A stretch of DNA of 64,000 nucleotides from NCBI RefSeq assembly GCF_051014685.1, contig NC_135052.1:11243105-11307104 (forward strand), read 5' to 3'. Positions 50,241 to 63,286 of the stretch are shown in pieces (the stretch's first letter is position 1; each line of letters starts with the position of its first letter). The translations under genes were made by a program, and so were the position numbers. Under the pieces are notes generated by a model, which worked only from the letters and a program-made list of their open reading frames with translations, made no database searches and had not been told where the DNA came from. Source of the stretch: Ptiloglossa arizonensis (Eukaryota; Arthropoda; Insecta; Hymenoptera; Colletidae).

Positions 50241-53200
50241 AATAAATAAAAGAGAAATAATACACCGAACGATAAAAATAGCCGCGGGAAATATAAATTG
50301 CGATGATTCATACGGCCAACGGTTATTTATCGCGTAGGAAAAGTATACGCATTGTGCTTTGAGCCGCGCTTTCGCCTCCATGAATTACAGGTGCGGTACA
50401 CACGATTATTAGAATAGCTCTATCCGGCGTACTTTTTCTCGGTCCGCGGGACTGGGAGGTGCATAATTTTCAATAAACCGTATCGCGCGGCTCCATAAAT
50501 TCGGGCCGTCCAACGTCCTGACGAGCGGGATCGAACAATCACGAGGAGATATACGGTCGAGCCGGTCCGCGGACGCGTCGACGTAATAAATATATTATCG
50601 GGCCGGTATTAATTAATTAATCCCTTCTTAGCGCGGTATCTTTCTTTCATAACGAGATAAAGGAATAAATGAGCGAGCCCCGACACAACCACCTCCCTCC
50701 CTCCCTCCCCCTCCGTTCCCGCGTACCCTCCGTTCCAGAGCGGTTCACCCTCTTTGGCGCGCGTACCGCCGAAAAAAAGAGACGAGGAGGAGTCACCCCC
50801 GGCCAGGTTTTGCGGCACGCTCGTCGGCCGACGCAATACGACAAAGCATCGAAATTATTTATAACGGTCGTTCGTTAAAGGGAAAAACTCTGGAGGCTGC
50901 GGGCGGACGGGCAGCTCGGTGTGCGTGAATGAAGTCGAGAATCGAGCCGAGGGGTGGCGGGATTCGTTAAGAGAGGAACGAGGCCGCGGTAGCTGCTAGA
51001 CCTCTCGTTTGGCAGAGGTTCTTATCAGTTGCAATTGCATCGGTGCAGTTCCCGGTGCATCGGCGTTTCGAGTGGACGGAGCTCGGTGCCATTCCACGCC
51101 GCGAGGGTAATATTGCCGTACCGTTATTTATAATCCGGCTATTTACCGCCGGCAGCTGCCAGAAGAGCACAATAAAACGAAGCATCCCCTGCGCCCGTAC
51201 AACGGCCGCGGACCAGTGTCTGTATAAATTTTCACCGGTCTGTTATATCGGCTGCTTCGTATCGTGTACATGCATTTATTATCCCCGGCTCACACCTCCT
51301 CGGGAAAGTTTACTAGAAAATATGCCGCGGGGTTGCTTTGTCCGCTTATATCCTCCAGTCGTTTGATTTATTCGAGGTAACGAGAGCTCGGTATCGCGGG
51401 TGTTTATGCCGCCGCTACCACCCTCTGACTCGTTTCTCTTTCGACGAGTATCCTGGAAACCGTGGAAAAAATATTAAAAGGGTTAGGTTAAGTTCATCGT
51501 AGGATTATCAATTCACCGAGACGGTTTCGGTGTATTCCGAAATAATTGAAACCGGTCCCGCGTCGATCCGCGAGATTCGAGCGCGGAGAGCTTACCCGCT
51601 GCTTCGCTTCCGTGCCCGGTGTTATTCGAAAGTAATCGCGACTTCGAGTATTCGTAATTTCGGTAACAGTGTTTCGCACTCAAATTAACGCTATCGGTTC
51701 GCTACCGTGTCTTTTCATCTCTCGCTGGTTCTACTCTCGTTCGTCGTCTTAACGCTCCAATTATCGTTAGTGCCGAGCACGACGGATCGTAGCGTAGCTT
51801 CGTTCTACTCCTGTTCCTTGAACCACTCACCGAGACTCTTTGTAACCCTTTTCGCCATACTTTCCGCAATCTCCTTGCCCAATAGTTCCTTCCGAGTTGA
51901 CTAAAGATATAGCTCGCCGGGCAAGGAATTAACGACTCCGCGTCTACGTGTACAAGTACGGTAGGACGCTCGATCGTCCGAACTAATTAATAACCGGTGA
52001 ATTTTTTCGATAATGGAACGTCTTCTTTTTCTTTTCAATTACGGACAGAAATCGCATCGGAATAAACAAGTTTGAACGCTTCTATTCGTCTCGCAATCTA
52101 CTCTCCCAATCTTTCTAAGCCGATAAACCGCATACTTTCTTCAAGACTAACAGTTTCCACGAATTACTTTCTACTTGTGTTTCGTACCGTTTAACGACTG
52201 TTGCATAAATCGGAGAGTAAACTCTTCTTTCTCTCGGCGTAAGAATGACGCTCCTATTTTTATTTCACGTTTCTTTTTATTCTATTTCGAATCTTTGCTT
52301 CGCGGTTGTTACGTATCGATGTAATAAAAAAGAAAAGAAAAGGTACGAGATATAAATTTGACCGGGAATCGGCCTATTCGCTCTTCGAGGGTTAACAATG
52401 AAACGAATGAATTATGCTCGGGTTACGTCGATGATGGAATTTCCAGGAAATATTTTAAATATCCCGAAACGGTTTAGAATTCTCGTAACCGGCGTTTTCA
52501 CGAAGTTTACAAAGTGTTTTGCCCGTTCTATCCAACAGGTTATCCGACTGCGAGACTCATTGTGTACGCGTGCCGTGAAGCGTAGTTACAAAGCCTGTTG
52601 TTTATCTTATTTCGAAAAGGGCGTACCGCGAACATTTGCGCCGTTACGAGTGATAAACACGATTGTACAAATGTAAACGTTTCCTTTACCTTTCTCCGTT
52701 CCATCCAACGGAATCTTCGAAATGCATTTTCGTTCGTGTATTGCTCTTTCAACGTAACAACCGTTTGTTTGTCCAGTTCGAAGAATACGTTATTTTGTAA
52801 GAAACCGTTGATATTGTCCGGTAGAATTTTATTACAACGATCCACGACGTTGCAAACAGGGCCTACGTTTTTAGGAAATACGCTACCGAGAGTTCGAGTC
52901 AAGCTGTGGGGCTGGAAGCAAAAGCGACTTGTTTGGCCGTGAGGACGTTACAGAGGGTTGAAGCTACGGGGGTTGGGGGTCTCTAAGTAGATTTCAAGTG
53001 GAAGATTTATATAAGCGAGCGATATAGGTTTCGGTGTTGCAGCGAAATCGGACTTGTGTCTGATACACGATCGATCGACTGACTCGATAATTGAGACTCG
53101 TAGAATGTCTAATCGTTCGATCGAGTGTTCACAAGTGTAACGTCTCTGAACAAATCCAAACCGAATACTATTGGAACTCGTGGATCGTGCGACGCGTAAT

Positions 53201-54664
53201 TTTTCTTCGATTATCTTCGATGTTAAAAATGTTCTCCCAGCTCAGCTACAAGATCGTCAACTTTCGATGGTCTTCTCGTATGTGGTTCACCTTCGACACT
53301 TCGAATTACGATAAATTATAATACGTATCTATCAGAAATCGTAACGAGAGCGAACAATCATTTACGTCGAGCTATTGATTTTCTATATTCGGGAATACCG
53401 GGGCAGTTACGTTGGGAATTGAAATTTCCGATGCACCCGAGTGGAAAACGATATAAATAATCCGTTGGTTTGTAAAACGAAAGCGTCCCGGGCGTCATCG
53501 GCGATGATAAACGAACCGTGTGACGCGACGTCGAAGTCCACGGCGAAGTCATGTGTCATTGGTTGAAACGTAACGCGCGCGATGTAGCGAGGTTACCGAG
53601 ACCCTCGACGTGCCGCGAGAGTCACACGTAGAGTCAGGAGTCTAACCGTGGCGCCAGGGGACTAAGAGAAATATTAAACAGTCTTGTTTTCTCGTAAATC
53701 AGTTAGAAATTCCCCTCGGATAAGGGGACAGTGAGGGTAGAAGACTCGGAGAGGTGGCTGCCGACCCCTCTGGATCTCTAATGACACCCCCTACCCTACT
53801 TTTGTAGCCGCAATTCATTCTTGAACTGATATTTACGCGGAAATTTTCGACTCTTTAGCGTCCCGCGAAACAACAATTTACATGTAATCGGTATACTTAT
53901 TTCCCCATCGCGATACAACGCCACGGTTACGAACACGGATCACCGTTACGGAGATCGTCGTTTAAGAATTGATTCGAGCTCGGGGAAGAAGTCGCGTACG
54001 ACGGTGAACGAATCGAATCATTAATAATCCATCTAGCCCTTGTCCTTTAGGTGTCGTCTAGTTCGTATCGGCGTATCGAAATCCCTCGGGAGCTGGCTGA
54101 TCGCGGTTGGAAATCGTCTCGCGACGTCACTAATTCTCTCCGGCGTGCAGATATACCCCTTAGGTTCCACGAACCCCGGCGTTGAGCTACATTTAAAGAC
54201 GTGACTAATGTCTCGATACTCGGGTTAGGTATTTACAGCGGAGCACGGGATTTCATTGGTCCTTACCGCGTTTCGCGCGATTCGTTCGGGTACGCGAGCG
54301 GCAAAAGAGAAACTGGATCGAGGACAAGTGACGAGGCGACGATCAATCTCTTTTAAAGGCTTCCTCCAAGTTTTGCCAAGGATTAGGCGCGCTCGCGGAA
54401 CCCGGGGAGGATTTGCACAGTTTCAGCCACTTCGTTGGGATCGTTGCGCGCGAGAAAACCCCGTGGTTCGTTAATTTGTCATCGTTTAGATCCTTTGCGC
54501 GTTTCCGTTCTCTACGTTCCCTAGGATTCACCGACGACAACACGGATACGTTTCTACTCGGTTGCGATTCTCTTTCCGTTACTTCTTTGCGATTTTCTTC
54601 GAATCGTAACGATGTACGCGTTTCTGAGAATGTATTTCGAAAGGAAGAGAATAAAACGGATGTA
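50241..54664. other. GC-richer non-coding stretch
   Basis: No exon is supported. The 50400-51400 part is CpG-dense. The second copy of the 21-bp word lies at 52192-52212. Frames such as plus 52598-52942 have no recognisable domain. Confidence 0.4.
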
Positions 54665-54796
54665 CTGGGTCGTTCGGAAAGTCGTTCCGGTGTTTTTCGT
54701 GAAAATGAACGCACGATTTTTTTAGAGTGTACAAACATTTTATTGGATTGTACAGTCTCCATTTTGGAAAACGAAATGACTTTCGGAACAACCTAA
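54665..54796 (+). mobile_element. Mariner-type MITE, copy 4
   Basis: TA flanks both ends (54663-54664 and 54797-54798). The left end is CTGGGTCGTTCGGAAAGTCG and the right end GACTTTCGGAACAACCTAA. The core carries GCACGATTTTTTTAGAGTGT and CATTTTGGAAAACGAAATGA. About 132 bp, slightly shorter than the others because the T-run is reduced. It has no coding capacity. Confidence 0.9.
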
Positions 54797-55017
54797 TAAA
54801 TATCAGCTGTATTATGGCGAATGGGTGTGGTTCGGCTGATGTTGGTTCACAACTTGATAACGTAACTGTAGACTCGTAAACCTAACTTACGGTTAAGACG
54901 GGCGATAAAGTGTTGCAAAGTGCAAGCGCGAGAGAAAAGAACAAAGTGTTGGAACAAGAAACGTGTAATAGGTGATATCTAATCCGACGATACGGGTACA
55001 ATGTACATTTGTAAGTA

Positions 55018-55316
55018 TTCTTTGAATACTTATAGTATTTACTTAAAAGTACTGTAGAATACTTATAGTATTTACTTAGAAGTACTGTAGAATACTTATA
55101 GTATTTACTTAGAAGTACTCTAGAATACTCAGTATTTACTTAGAAGTACTATAGAATACTCATAGCATTTACTTAAAAGTATTATAGAATACTTATAGTA
55201 TTTACTTAGAAGTACTATAGAATATTTATAGCATTTACTTAGAAGTACTATAAAATACTTATAGCATTTACTTAGAAGTACTATAGAATACTTATAGTAC
55301 ATCTATGAATACTTAA
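55018..55316. repeat. 33-bp minisatellite, about nine copies
   Basis: The word GAATACT (or a one-base variant) recurs at 55024, 55057, 55090, 55123, 55154, 55187, 55220, 55253 and 55286, so the spacing is 33 apart from one unit shortened to 31. Each unit contains AATACTTATAGTATT, itself an inverted repeat with 6-bp arms, and AGTACT. The array is AT-rich inside GC-richer DNA and ends in partial copies near 55316. Confidence 0.95.
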
Positions 55317-58300
55317 TCGAGCTTTACAAATATACTGTAAACACGCATCGCGAATTATGAAATTCACTACTGCTTTCGATCGCTGTCAAGTTTCCAAGCG
55401 TACCTTCGTTTCAAATCGTATCGATACACCGTACAGAAGTATTAAACACAAACTTTCGAGGTACACATCGAGACGTTTTCCTTACTGCTATGCCATAAAC
55501 TGTCAAGGTAACTCTTTAATTCAGAGATGAAGACTCTATCCCTTCTGAACGTTAAGACGGTCGTGGCTCGAACTGCAATGTAAACCTAAATTGACTCCGA
55601 ATCGAAAAATATCGAAAAGCGTTAGGTGTTCCGGGTTTACGGTACAATAGACGAGAGAAAATTGTGACCACTTCCGTTGTATCTCTGAAGACGCATCGAT
55701 CCCAACGATATACTCTTGAAACTGTGTTACACGATAGGGGAAATTATATCATGTTCGCTAATTAGGTGCTGTGCCCCTGATTGTTCTAACGGTTGGAGTT
55801 CGTCTTATTACGCACTTCAAAATGGAGGAAGAAAGAACCGGAATAGGCGAAGAGACGAGAGAGAAATTCCCTTGGTATTCGGGCAAAATGCCGAGACGGA
55901 ACTGACATCCGGATGGCGGCCGGAAGAACAAACGTTGAAAAACGGAGCCGGACAGATGCGAGTATTATTTACCCGCTCGTGCATGCGTTCGTCCCGATGT
56001 CAGCACTCGCGGCTTCCATTGTTCGAAGACTTTTATAATTGGAGAGAGACGGTCAGCCGCATTAATGCGTCCATGAAGGGCCGGTCTGACGAACTTTTCA
56101 ATGGAATCATAATTACGTGCTCGCTAGATATTACATTTCTCTCTTCCTTTCACTGCATCCCGCCTCTCTACGTCCCTCTTTTGCTTGGGCTTTATTACTG
56201 CTCATTTTTATAGTTGCTGTTTCTTTATGCAAGTCTCTCTCTCTGTTTTTCGTCTTTTCATCGAGCTGCAAAAACTCGCTAACAAAATCACGGAAAAATT
56301 TTAATAATCTTCGTCCCCTGGCTACCACGAAACCGATTAGGTACGTTTTACGGTTCGATGTTCGAATCACTCGAAAAGATCGTTAACGATCCTACCGGTC
56401 CTGTTACCGAATAACAAGAAAACAATCGAACGTGTCGCAGTATGCGAATTGCACTTTCAAATTTTCAGGGATGACCTTGGGTAAACGAACAACGTTTCCT
56501 ATCGAGCAAATTGTTTAATTCGGAACTCTCGAACAACGTTGTCGACTGGTTTTATGCATGCTTAAATTTACCCTCCAGCGATCTTAACTCGACGTAGGTT
56601 CTTTTATTCGTCTTCGAGTCTCTGTTGGAAGACGAATAAAAATGTATATCGTTTCGTTGAGAAGAGAATTAATAAATTAAAAATGTCTTTGGTCCTTCCA
56701 TCTGGAGCTAAAAAAAAAAATAAAATAAATAAAAACGTTGCCACAATGTATTCCCCGTGAAATTAAACGTTCTTTCCTGTCTTTGAAAATAAACGAATAA
56801 TACGGGTGACCTATATCGAGTGCCCCACCCTGGATACTAATATTTTTTGGGTTCACGAAAGGTTATCGTCGTTATTATCATTCCGGGTCGATAAGTCTAT
56901 TCCATTGGTTCGTACACCTACTTTTCGTATTTTTAATACGATCGGTGTAACGGAAAACACGAAAGGTTGCGCGGGTGTTCCCGAGCGCGGACAGAGGGAA
57001 TTTTGTCGCAAAAGCGTTCGCAAATCACGCATAAAATTTGTACTTTAATCTTGATTTATTTTATTATAACAATGTTTCATCCGACCGGGAAATATATCCG
57101 AGTTATATTATAAAACACCGTGGAATGGCGACTAAATGGGAAAATTAAAGTTTCCCGTGGTACGTTAACCGCGAACTACACGAGGCGTTCGTCGATGAAA
57201 TGTATTTTGCAGTTTCTCCTTCTGCGGAGAAATCGAAATGAATGTACATCGTAACGAGTGGCCCGGTGAAATTCGTAGAGAAAATACGGTCTTTTCCGTT
57301 GGTCGGCTGACATTAGCGGAAATAAACCATTATGAAAATGTTCCGTAAATAGAAGCACGACCAAACGTGCTGCGGTTTCGGGGGTCTCCACCTTTTGCCG
57401 TAGTCGGTTTCGACTTTCAAGAGGGTGGCGGCTCGACTGGGAGGGATTATAGAGCTTTGCCAGGATATCAATTATAACCAGAAACAGTTATTCTGTGCAC
57501 CGAAACCCTTTTCCGCCCCTTTCAGCCCTTCCTCTTGCACCGTTCCGACCATTCCTAATCCTCTGTAAATTATATTATTTTCACTGTTTGTTTACCGGTC
57601 TCCCTATTCTGTTCCCTTCTGCGCAGGATTTGCGGCGACTTTCCGGCTTTCGGTGCGTCTCACCCTATCTTTACAGGGACTTCGTATTAAAATCATTACT
57701 ACGGGTGCTATTTACCGTAACGAGTTATCCGTGCTGGTTGCTTTCGGGTTCGATCGGTCGCAAGAATCGATACGGACACGACGAAAAAAAAAAAGGAAGA
57801 AAAAAAAAAGAAAAGAACGATTCCCTCCTTGGTAATTGCTTCGTTATAGCTGACGATTCTATTTGTACGCGGACAGGTATCGTTTCAACCGGGATTATTA
57901 TGCAAATAGTCGTGCTGCTCCGCGCGAAAATTATGTATACCGTTACACCACCCCACCACCCCTTGGTTCCACGCTAACGACGTTGTTCACCGCCGCGTCA
58001 AAATCTCCGCGCTCGCCGAAAGAATCTTACGGACACGTACAATTTTTTCCACGCTACACCCTTTAACGCCCTTATTTCCCCCGGTACCGTGTTCCCGGAC
58101 ACGAGTAACGGAGGCCCTATTATGCAAATGTACGAGGTGAAACGGCCTGGACCTGGCTATGATCGTTCAGAGACAACCCCCCACCCGTCGTCGCTCCTGC
58201 GGGTGTAGTTTATACCACCGGGGAGGGGTGGTCGGACACAGAACCTCGCCACAGGGAAAACAGGATGCGTCTAGATACGCGCGTGCATCTCTTCCGTAGG

Positions 58301-59231
58301 ACCGCGGACGCGCGTGCCCTTCGTCGCACCGGGAATCGTAAGCGTTTTAACGCTCGCGTCGCCCCGATACGCGTACAAATGTACTTTCCGAGCGGACGAA
58401 CGCGTCGGGCCAAGAGGGTGGACCATATTTGAGATCGATGTACGGAATGTACATTTGCACTTACGATCCGTGTGTACATGTATGCACCTCGCAACGCGCA
58501 AACCGAATGTCTATGCATTCCACGGAGCTCGGTCAGGGAGGGCACTAAGAGAGATTGGAAGAGTAAGAGAGAGAGAGAGAAACGGAGCTGTGTGTGAGCG
58601 CGAGTGTGCGTGCGTGCGTGTGGCTGTGCGCGCGAGTGAGAATTCGCCGCTAACCGGTCGGTGGAGAAACGGTGGGAGTGTTGTTGGGGTGATAGCGGAC
58701 GGGGGTGGGTGTTTACTTTTGGTGTTGGGCAAGTAGCGCCCGGCATGCATGGTTCCCTCTGATAGCAAACACTGAGTATCGATCAGTATGACTCTGGTAA
58801 ACAACTATTGTAGAGTAGTATAGTATAGGACGGGGTTTTGTCCCCTTCGACCCCCCCACCGCTCCTCCGTGTCCCATTCCCTGGTACCACTGGACACCCC
58901 TTCGCTCCTCGCAACCCCTTCGTTCTGTGTGCCAACCCTGCGTCCACCCATTCCCATCCTCAACAACTCCGTCGTGTACTCGCGATATGCCTGCTTACGT
59001 GTCGAGCAGGGCCGTCCTAATCGAAGAATCTTCGGAAGAAACGAGAAACTCGCCACGGTGAGCGCCCATGACCGCTCATAGGTGGGCTTATCGCTTCGGT
59101 ATGGTTTCGATGGATGTCATTTTATTCAAACGAACGTCCACGAATCGTGTACGTCGCGCTGTGGTTAATTATTTTTCGTTGGGTTCCTTTCTTCTCTCTC
59201 GTCGATGGTGTCGTCTAGCTTTGCAAAGATA
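55317..59231. other. GC-richer non-coding stretch
   Basis: No exon is supported. Simple tracts occur (A-runs near 56710 and 57784-57815). The 58090-58800 part is CpG-rich with GAGA and TGTG/GCGT runs (58560-58630), which resembles promoter-proximal DNA. Frames here overlap on both strands and have no domains. Confidence 0.4.
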
Positions 59232-59367
59232 TTGGGTCGTTTGGAAAGTCATTTCGTTTTTTTCTTTTTTTAGCGAAAACGAAAGATTTCTTTCAGAGTG
59301 TACAAACGTTCAATTAAATTATATATCCTTCATTTTGGAAAACGAAATGACTTTCCGAACAACCCGA
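59232..59367 (+). mobile_element. Mariner-type MITE, copy 5
   Basis: TA flanks both sides (59230-59231 and 59368-59369). The left end is TTGGGTCGTTTGGAAAGTCA and the right end GACTTTCCGAACAACCCG. The middle is the most diverged of the five (AGCGAAAACGAAAGATTTCT), but AGAGTGTACAAACGTT and CATTTTGGAAAACGAAATGA are retained. It has no coding capacity. Confidence 0.9.
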
Positions 59368-60862
59368 TATTTGTATTTTACAAAGGTCCGATAAAAGAAG
59401 GTTACGCGATGGACTTCGTTCGAGTAGATCGGGACGCTTACGGCCAGACGTCGAGATAAACGTCGCGACCGAGCTGCGAAGCAATCGATCTACGAAAAGT
59501 AACGACGAAACTGTCAGTGGAAATGTACGCGTGTACGTGCGTATCGTTTTTTTTTTTTTTTCTTAACAATAGAGCGGTATCGTCGGGGTTTTGGAAAAAT
59601 TAGTAGCAAGACTGGAAATAACTACGTCCCTGAAGCGGATGCTAATCATCTTGGCGAAGGGTGTCTGAAATTGTCGCCCCATCGCGCAATCCCCAAGCTC
59701 GACAACCCCAGCGACTCACCCTAACGGCTCGCTTAACCAAACAACCTTGATAAATTATGCAAAAATCAACAACACTACGAAATGCACCTCCCACGCAACC
59801 TGGATAGATCGAGGGGTTGAACAGCACGATCCTTCCTTCCGCTGTGGTTGTTTGAAACTTTTTTTTCACGATCCGGTGCCCGAAACGTTTAACGATGTTC
59901 AACGTACGTACGTCCACGCGATCACGGCGCGATCTTCGAAACCGTTTTCGCGTTCGTTGGCCGCGAAATTTGGAAAGAATCACGCCGGCCGAGTTAACGC
60001 GGTTTTTACGCTTCGAGTTTCATTTAATTTTGACGGTTGGGAGAATTTAAACGCGACTGCAGCGGAATGGTAATGCGTTTTTTAACGCAACGATCGATTA
60101 ATAAATGCATAACAATTAGTCGGACGGTAATTCGACGGAATTTATCGCGGCCGATGTAATTTTATCAGATATTTTCACCGAATGTAGTTTTATTGCCGCG
60201 AGAATGAACCGTATTAAGCGTTTATGTCGGCTGTGCATCGACGCGAACGATGTGTGACCCGTGAAATCCGCGAGCCAATAAATGAATATAACCCACGCGT
60301 GAGAATAAAATCCGTCGCTAAACTGTGCAACAGGTGTTAGAGGTTATTGACAATCTTTTCATCAGAATGACGGTGTTTGTGCGATATTTCGCCGAATATC
60401 GGAGCTTTTAAGCGATAACGATGTCCTTTTTCAGAGATTCCTGTTTGCTCGCATATTTCGTACGTTACTTTTCAACGCGAAACGTTAACTTCTTCTCGCG
60501 CGGATCGATCCGATTTTCTCCGCATCAGAAGTCGAACGAGTACGATACATCGAACGATCGTCGACTCGGATCGTTCTTAACGAGCAGGTCGCGATTTTCG
60601 ATAACGTCCAAAAGCAAAATACAGCGCGTCGAACGTTCGCGATAAGCATCGGACGGTATCTTTAATTCTTCTCGAATCGAGCGAAAGAATTATTTACGCG
60701 CATTTTCGATTCGTAGTGGTCGTTTCCTTTCCGTCTATTCGCTTTATCTTCTTCGGGCAGCACCCCTCTTTCCCCAACGCCATTGAAGGTTGTTATCAAT
60801 ACCGTAGCTATACTCTCGGCATTGTGCGATGGTTTGGTTCCGTGTCGAGAAACAAGACGAAT
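59368..60862. other. Non-coding stretch
   Basis: No exon is supported. A T-run lies at 59549-59562. Several 60-110 codon frames on both strands have no recognisable features. Confidence 0.4.
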
Positions 60863-60880
60863 AGCAGCAGCAGCAGCAGC

Positions 60881-60924
<44 letters not shown>
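60863..60924. repeat. (AGC)n(AAC)n microsatellite
   Basis: About six AGC triplets pass into about fourteen AAC triplets. Depending on frame this reads as Ser/Asn, Gln or Ala/Thr runs. The enclosing plus-strand frame (60716-61327) shows no domain, so I take it as a non-coding triplet repeat. Such repeats are common near 5' ends of insect developmental genes. Confidence 0.85.
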
Positions 60925-61849
60925 ACTAGTCGATGCGAAGTCGTTCCCTCGCCCTCCACCGCTCTTGCTTTCCGCGACCTGTTTTCCCCACATTGTCCTC
61001 AGCCCCATCATTCGCTATCGCTCCGATTATAACCATGACAGTTCCAATCTTGTGTACCATACGTTCCTTTCTCGAATATGTGTCACTCTCCCGCCTAACT
61101 TTCCGCAACCTGTAACGGTATCTGTTCACTCTTTCCAGTCAGCCGTTTTCGGTCCGAATTTACCATTCGCGTTCTATCGCGCGCGTATCGATATTACTAC
61201 CGCGACAGGAGAAATATTAAAATTTAGACGATGTACTTTTACACGACGCTCAATTATACAGTCGATAGGTACGTTTAAATATATACGTATAAATATCGAA
61301 AGAGGACGATTTATGAGATTCCCGTAGTCTGCGCCCGGTTACCCCGATATCGAGTCGATATCGCGAATCGAGCGTATCACCGATCGACGATGAACCGAAA
61401 ATGTATGCGTGGAACGATGACGAGTTAAATTCAGTGTGATGTACGCGTCGGAATAGGTCGTCAGCTTTAGCGCGGTCTTAGGACTAGGCCAAATCGATAG
61501 CAATAACTGTATCGAGGTATTCCCGTGTCTCGTGGTGTACGTAAACGTTAATTTTAACGGAAATACTTGCCCGCCCGGGGGAACGAAAATCGAACACCGT
61601 AACGCGTACGGGTCGCGCGATCGGTAGATGCATAATGAAATCCGGTACAATTTAATCGCGAACGAAGTTATTAACGGGCGTTAAATACGAGACACGGTGC
61701 ACGCGGCTACGAAATTGTTCGAGCTTTTCGACATTTTTCCGCGACGGTCGTGCTCCTGCGGGTCGTTCGACCGAAACCGTATTTACGAAGATCATTCGGT
61801 AAGTGCTCGTTGGAATATCCGAGAAAAGGCGGGTGACAACGAGCTACGG
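60925..61849. other. Non-coding stretch
   Basis: CpG-rich sequence leading into the GAGA tract. No exon is supported. Confidence 0.4.
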
Positions 61850-61885
61850 TGCAAAGAAGAGAGCGAGTGAGAGAGAAAGAGACAC

Positions 61886-61916
<31 letters not shown>

Positions 61917-63160
61917 CGATCGGAGAAAAGAACGACAGACATCGAGGCAGGAGCGGCTACGTCGTACGAGTAGCGAATATACGCGGACGAGGCGCGTCCG
62001 ACAGAAACGGGGCTATAACGAGCGACTGAGAACGAAACACGTCGAGATACAGGGAGCGAGCGAGAGCGGTAGAAACGGTCTAGGGTGGGATGGAGACAGA
62101 GGGAGGCCGAGTGAGTGCGCCGACTCAGTAGCCGCGTGTTCGGTGCGGCCGTAGGGTTTCGCGGCCAAGCGGTGCCGAGCGTCGCACAGTCGCGACGGCA
62201 GCCACCGGCGCGCGGTACCCCTTTTTCTTCAAACCACACTCTCAATTTCGCACGGTTCAGCGCACGTTTCCTGCGTCGACGACAACGTCGAAGGATTAGG
62301 ACGTGGACGTGGACGAACACGACGCTGGTCAGCTCAGATCGCGAGAGAGGGCGCCTTCCGTTGTTACTACCACCACTCGACCACCACCACCACCACCACC
62401 ACCACCACCACAACCACCACCACAACCACCACCATCACACCGTCACAATACCACCCTCCAACCCTCCCACAAAAAATACCACGCAGCACCTTCGAGGATC
62501 ACGCCGACACCTATAACCGCCCTTTCTTTTTGTCAGCGATACAACCACCGCGCCGCACTGTTGTTTCGCCGATTTGCCGCGCGCGTGTCCCGAGCGGAAA
62601 GTAACCCCACGAGAAACACAGAGAGAGAGAGAGAGAGAAAGAGAGAGCGAGAGAGAGAGCGAGAAAAAACGAAAGAAAGCGAGAGAGAAAGAACAAAAAT
62701 CGGCATCGTTGCTCTTTTAACGGAGAGACACGTGGCGCGACGCGGCACACGCGGAGGTGTCCAACAGACAGACGGACAGAGAGAGAGAGAGAGAGAGAGA
62801 AAGAGACAGAGGGAGAGAAACGAACCGAGGGAGAGACAGACAAATAGATAGATAGACCACGGTGGATAGATAATAGATAGGCGGAAAAGAAGGGAGAGAG
62901 AGAGAGGGAGAGAAAGATAGAAAGAGAGAGGGAGAGAGAAACGCGCGCGATAGAACGAAAGAGAAAGGGAGAACGGGAAAGGAGAGGAACCGCGTGGAGA
63001 AAGAGACGAACAAGGGGGGAGGAAGTACACAGGGTGCGGAGGGGGGAGGCGGTGAAAGGTAGAGAGGTGGCAGAGGGACAGAGAGCGAGAGGGGGTGGGC
63101 TGGAGAGGACGACAGACAGGGAGGAAAGGTACGGATCACGAGGACGAGGACTGTCGAAGA
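61850..63160. promoter_or_regulatory. Purine-rich GAGA domain, probable promoter/5' UTR
   Basis: Over about 1.3 kb the plus strand is dominated by GAGA runs (61860-61915, 62620-62690, 62775-62825, 62890-62945), with CAC/CAA triplets in the middle and CpG-rich spacers. GAGA runs are binding sites for GAGA-factor-type proteins in insects and mark paused developmental promoters. The tract ends about 130 bases before a candidate start codon with a splice donor. The direction of transcription is inferred from that. Confidence 0.45.
62378..62433. repeat. (CAC)n/(CAA) triplet repeat
   Basis: CAC triplets with occasional CAA form a 55-base run inside the purine-rich domain. Frames across it give His or Pro runs without a recognisable protein around them. 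Confidence 0.85.
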
Positions 63161-63286
63161 TAGAGAAGAAACGAGGAAAAAAGGGTCGTGTGTCTTCGTT
63201 TCGTTTCTTCGAACAACACTCTCACGAAGAGAAGGACGGAGGAACAAGCGACAGCCACGAACGTGAAGACGAGGAGGAAGCGGAAC

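Noticed and set aside
60716..61327. 203-codon frame with Ser/Asn runs
   Set aside because: The runs come from the AGC/AAC microsatellite, and the flanks have no recognisable protein features or splice logic.
61844..62851. Large overlapping frames on both strands in the GAGA region
   Set aside because: They read Arg/Glu on one strand and Ser/Leu on the other, which is what purine-rich repeats give. No conserved protein is visible.
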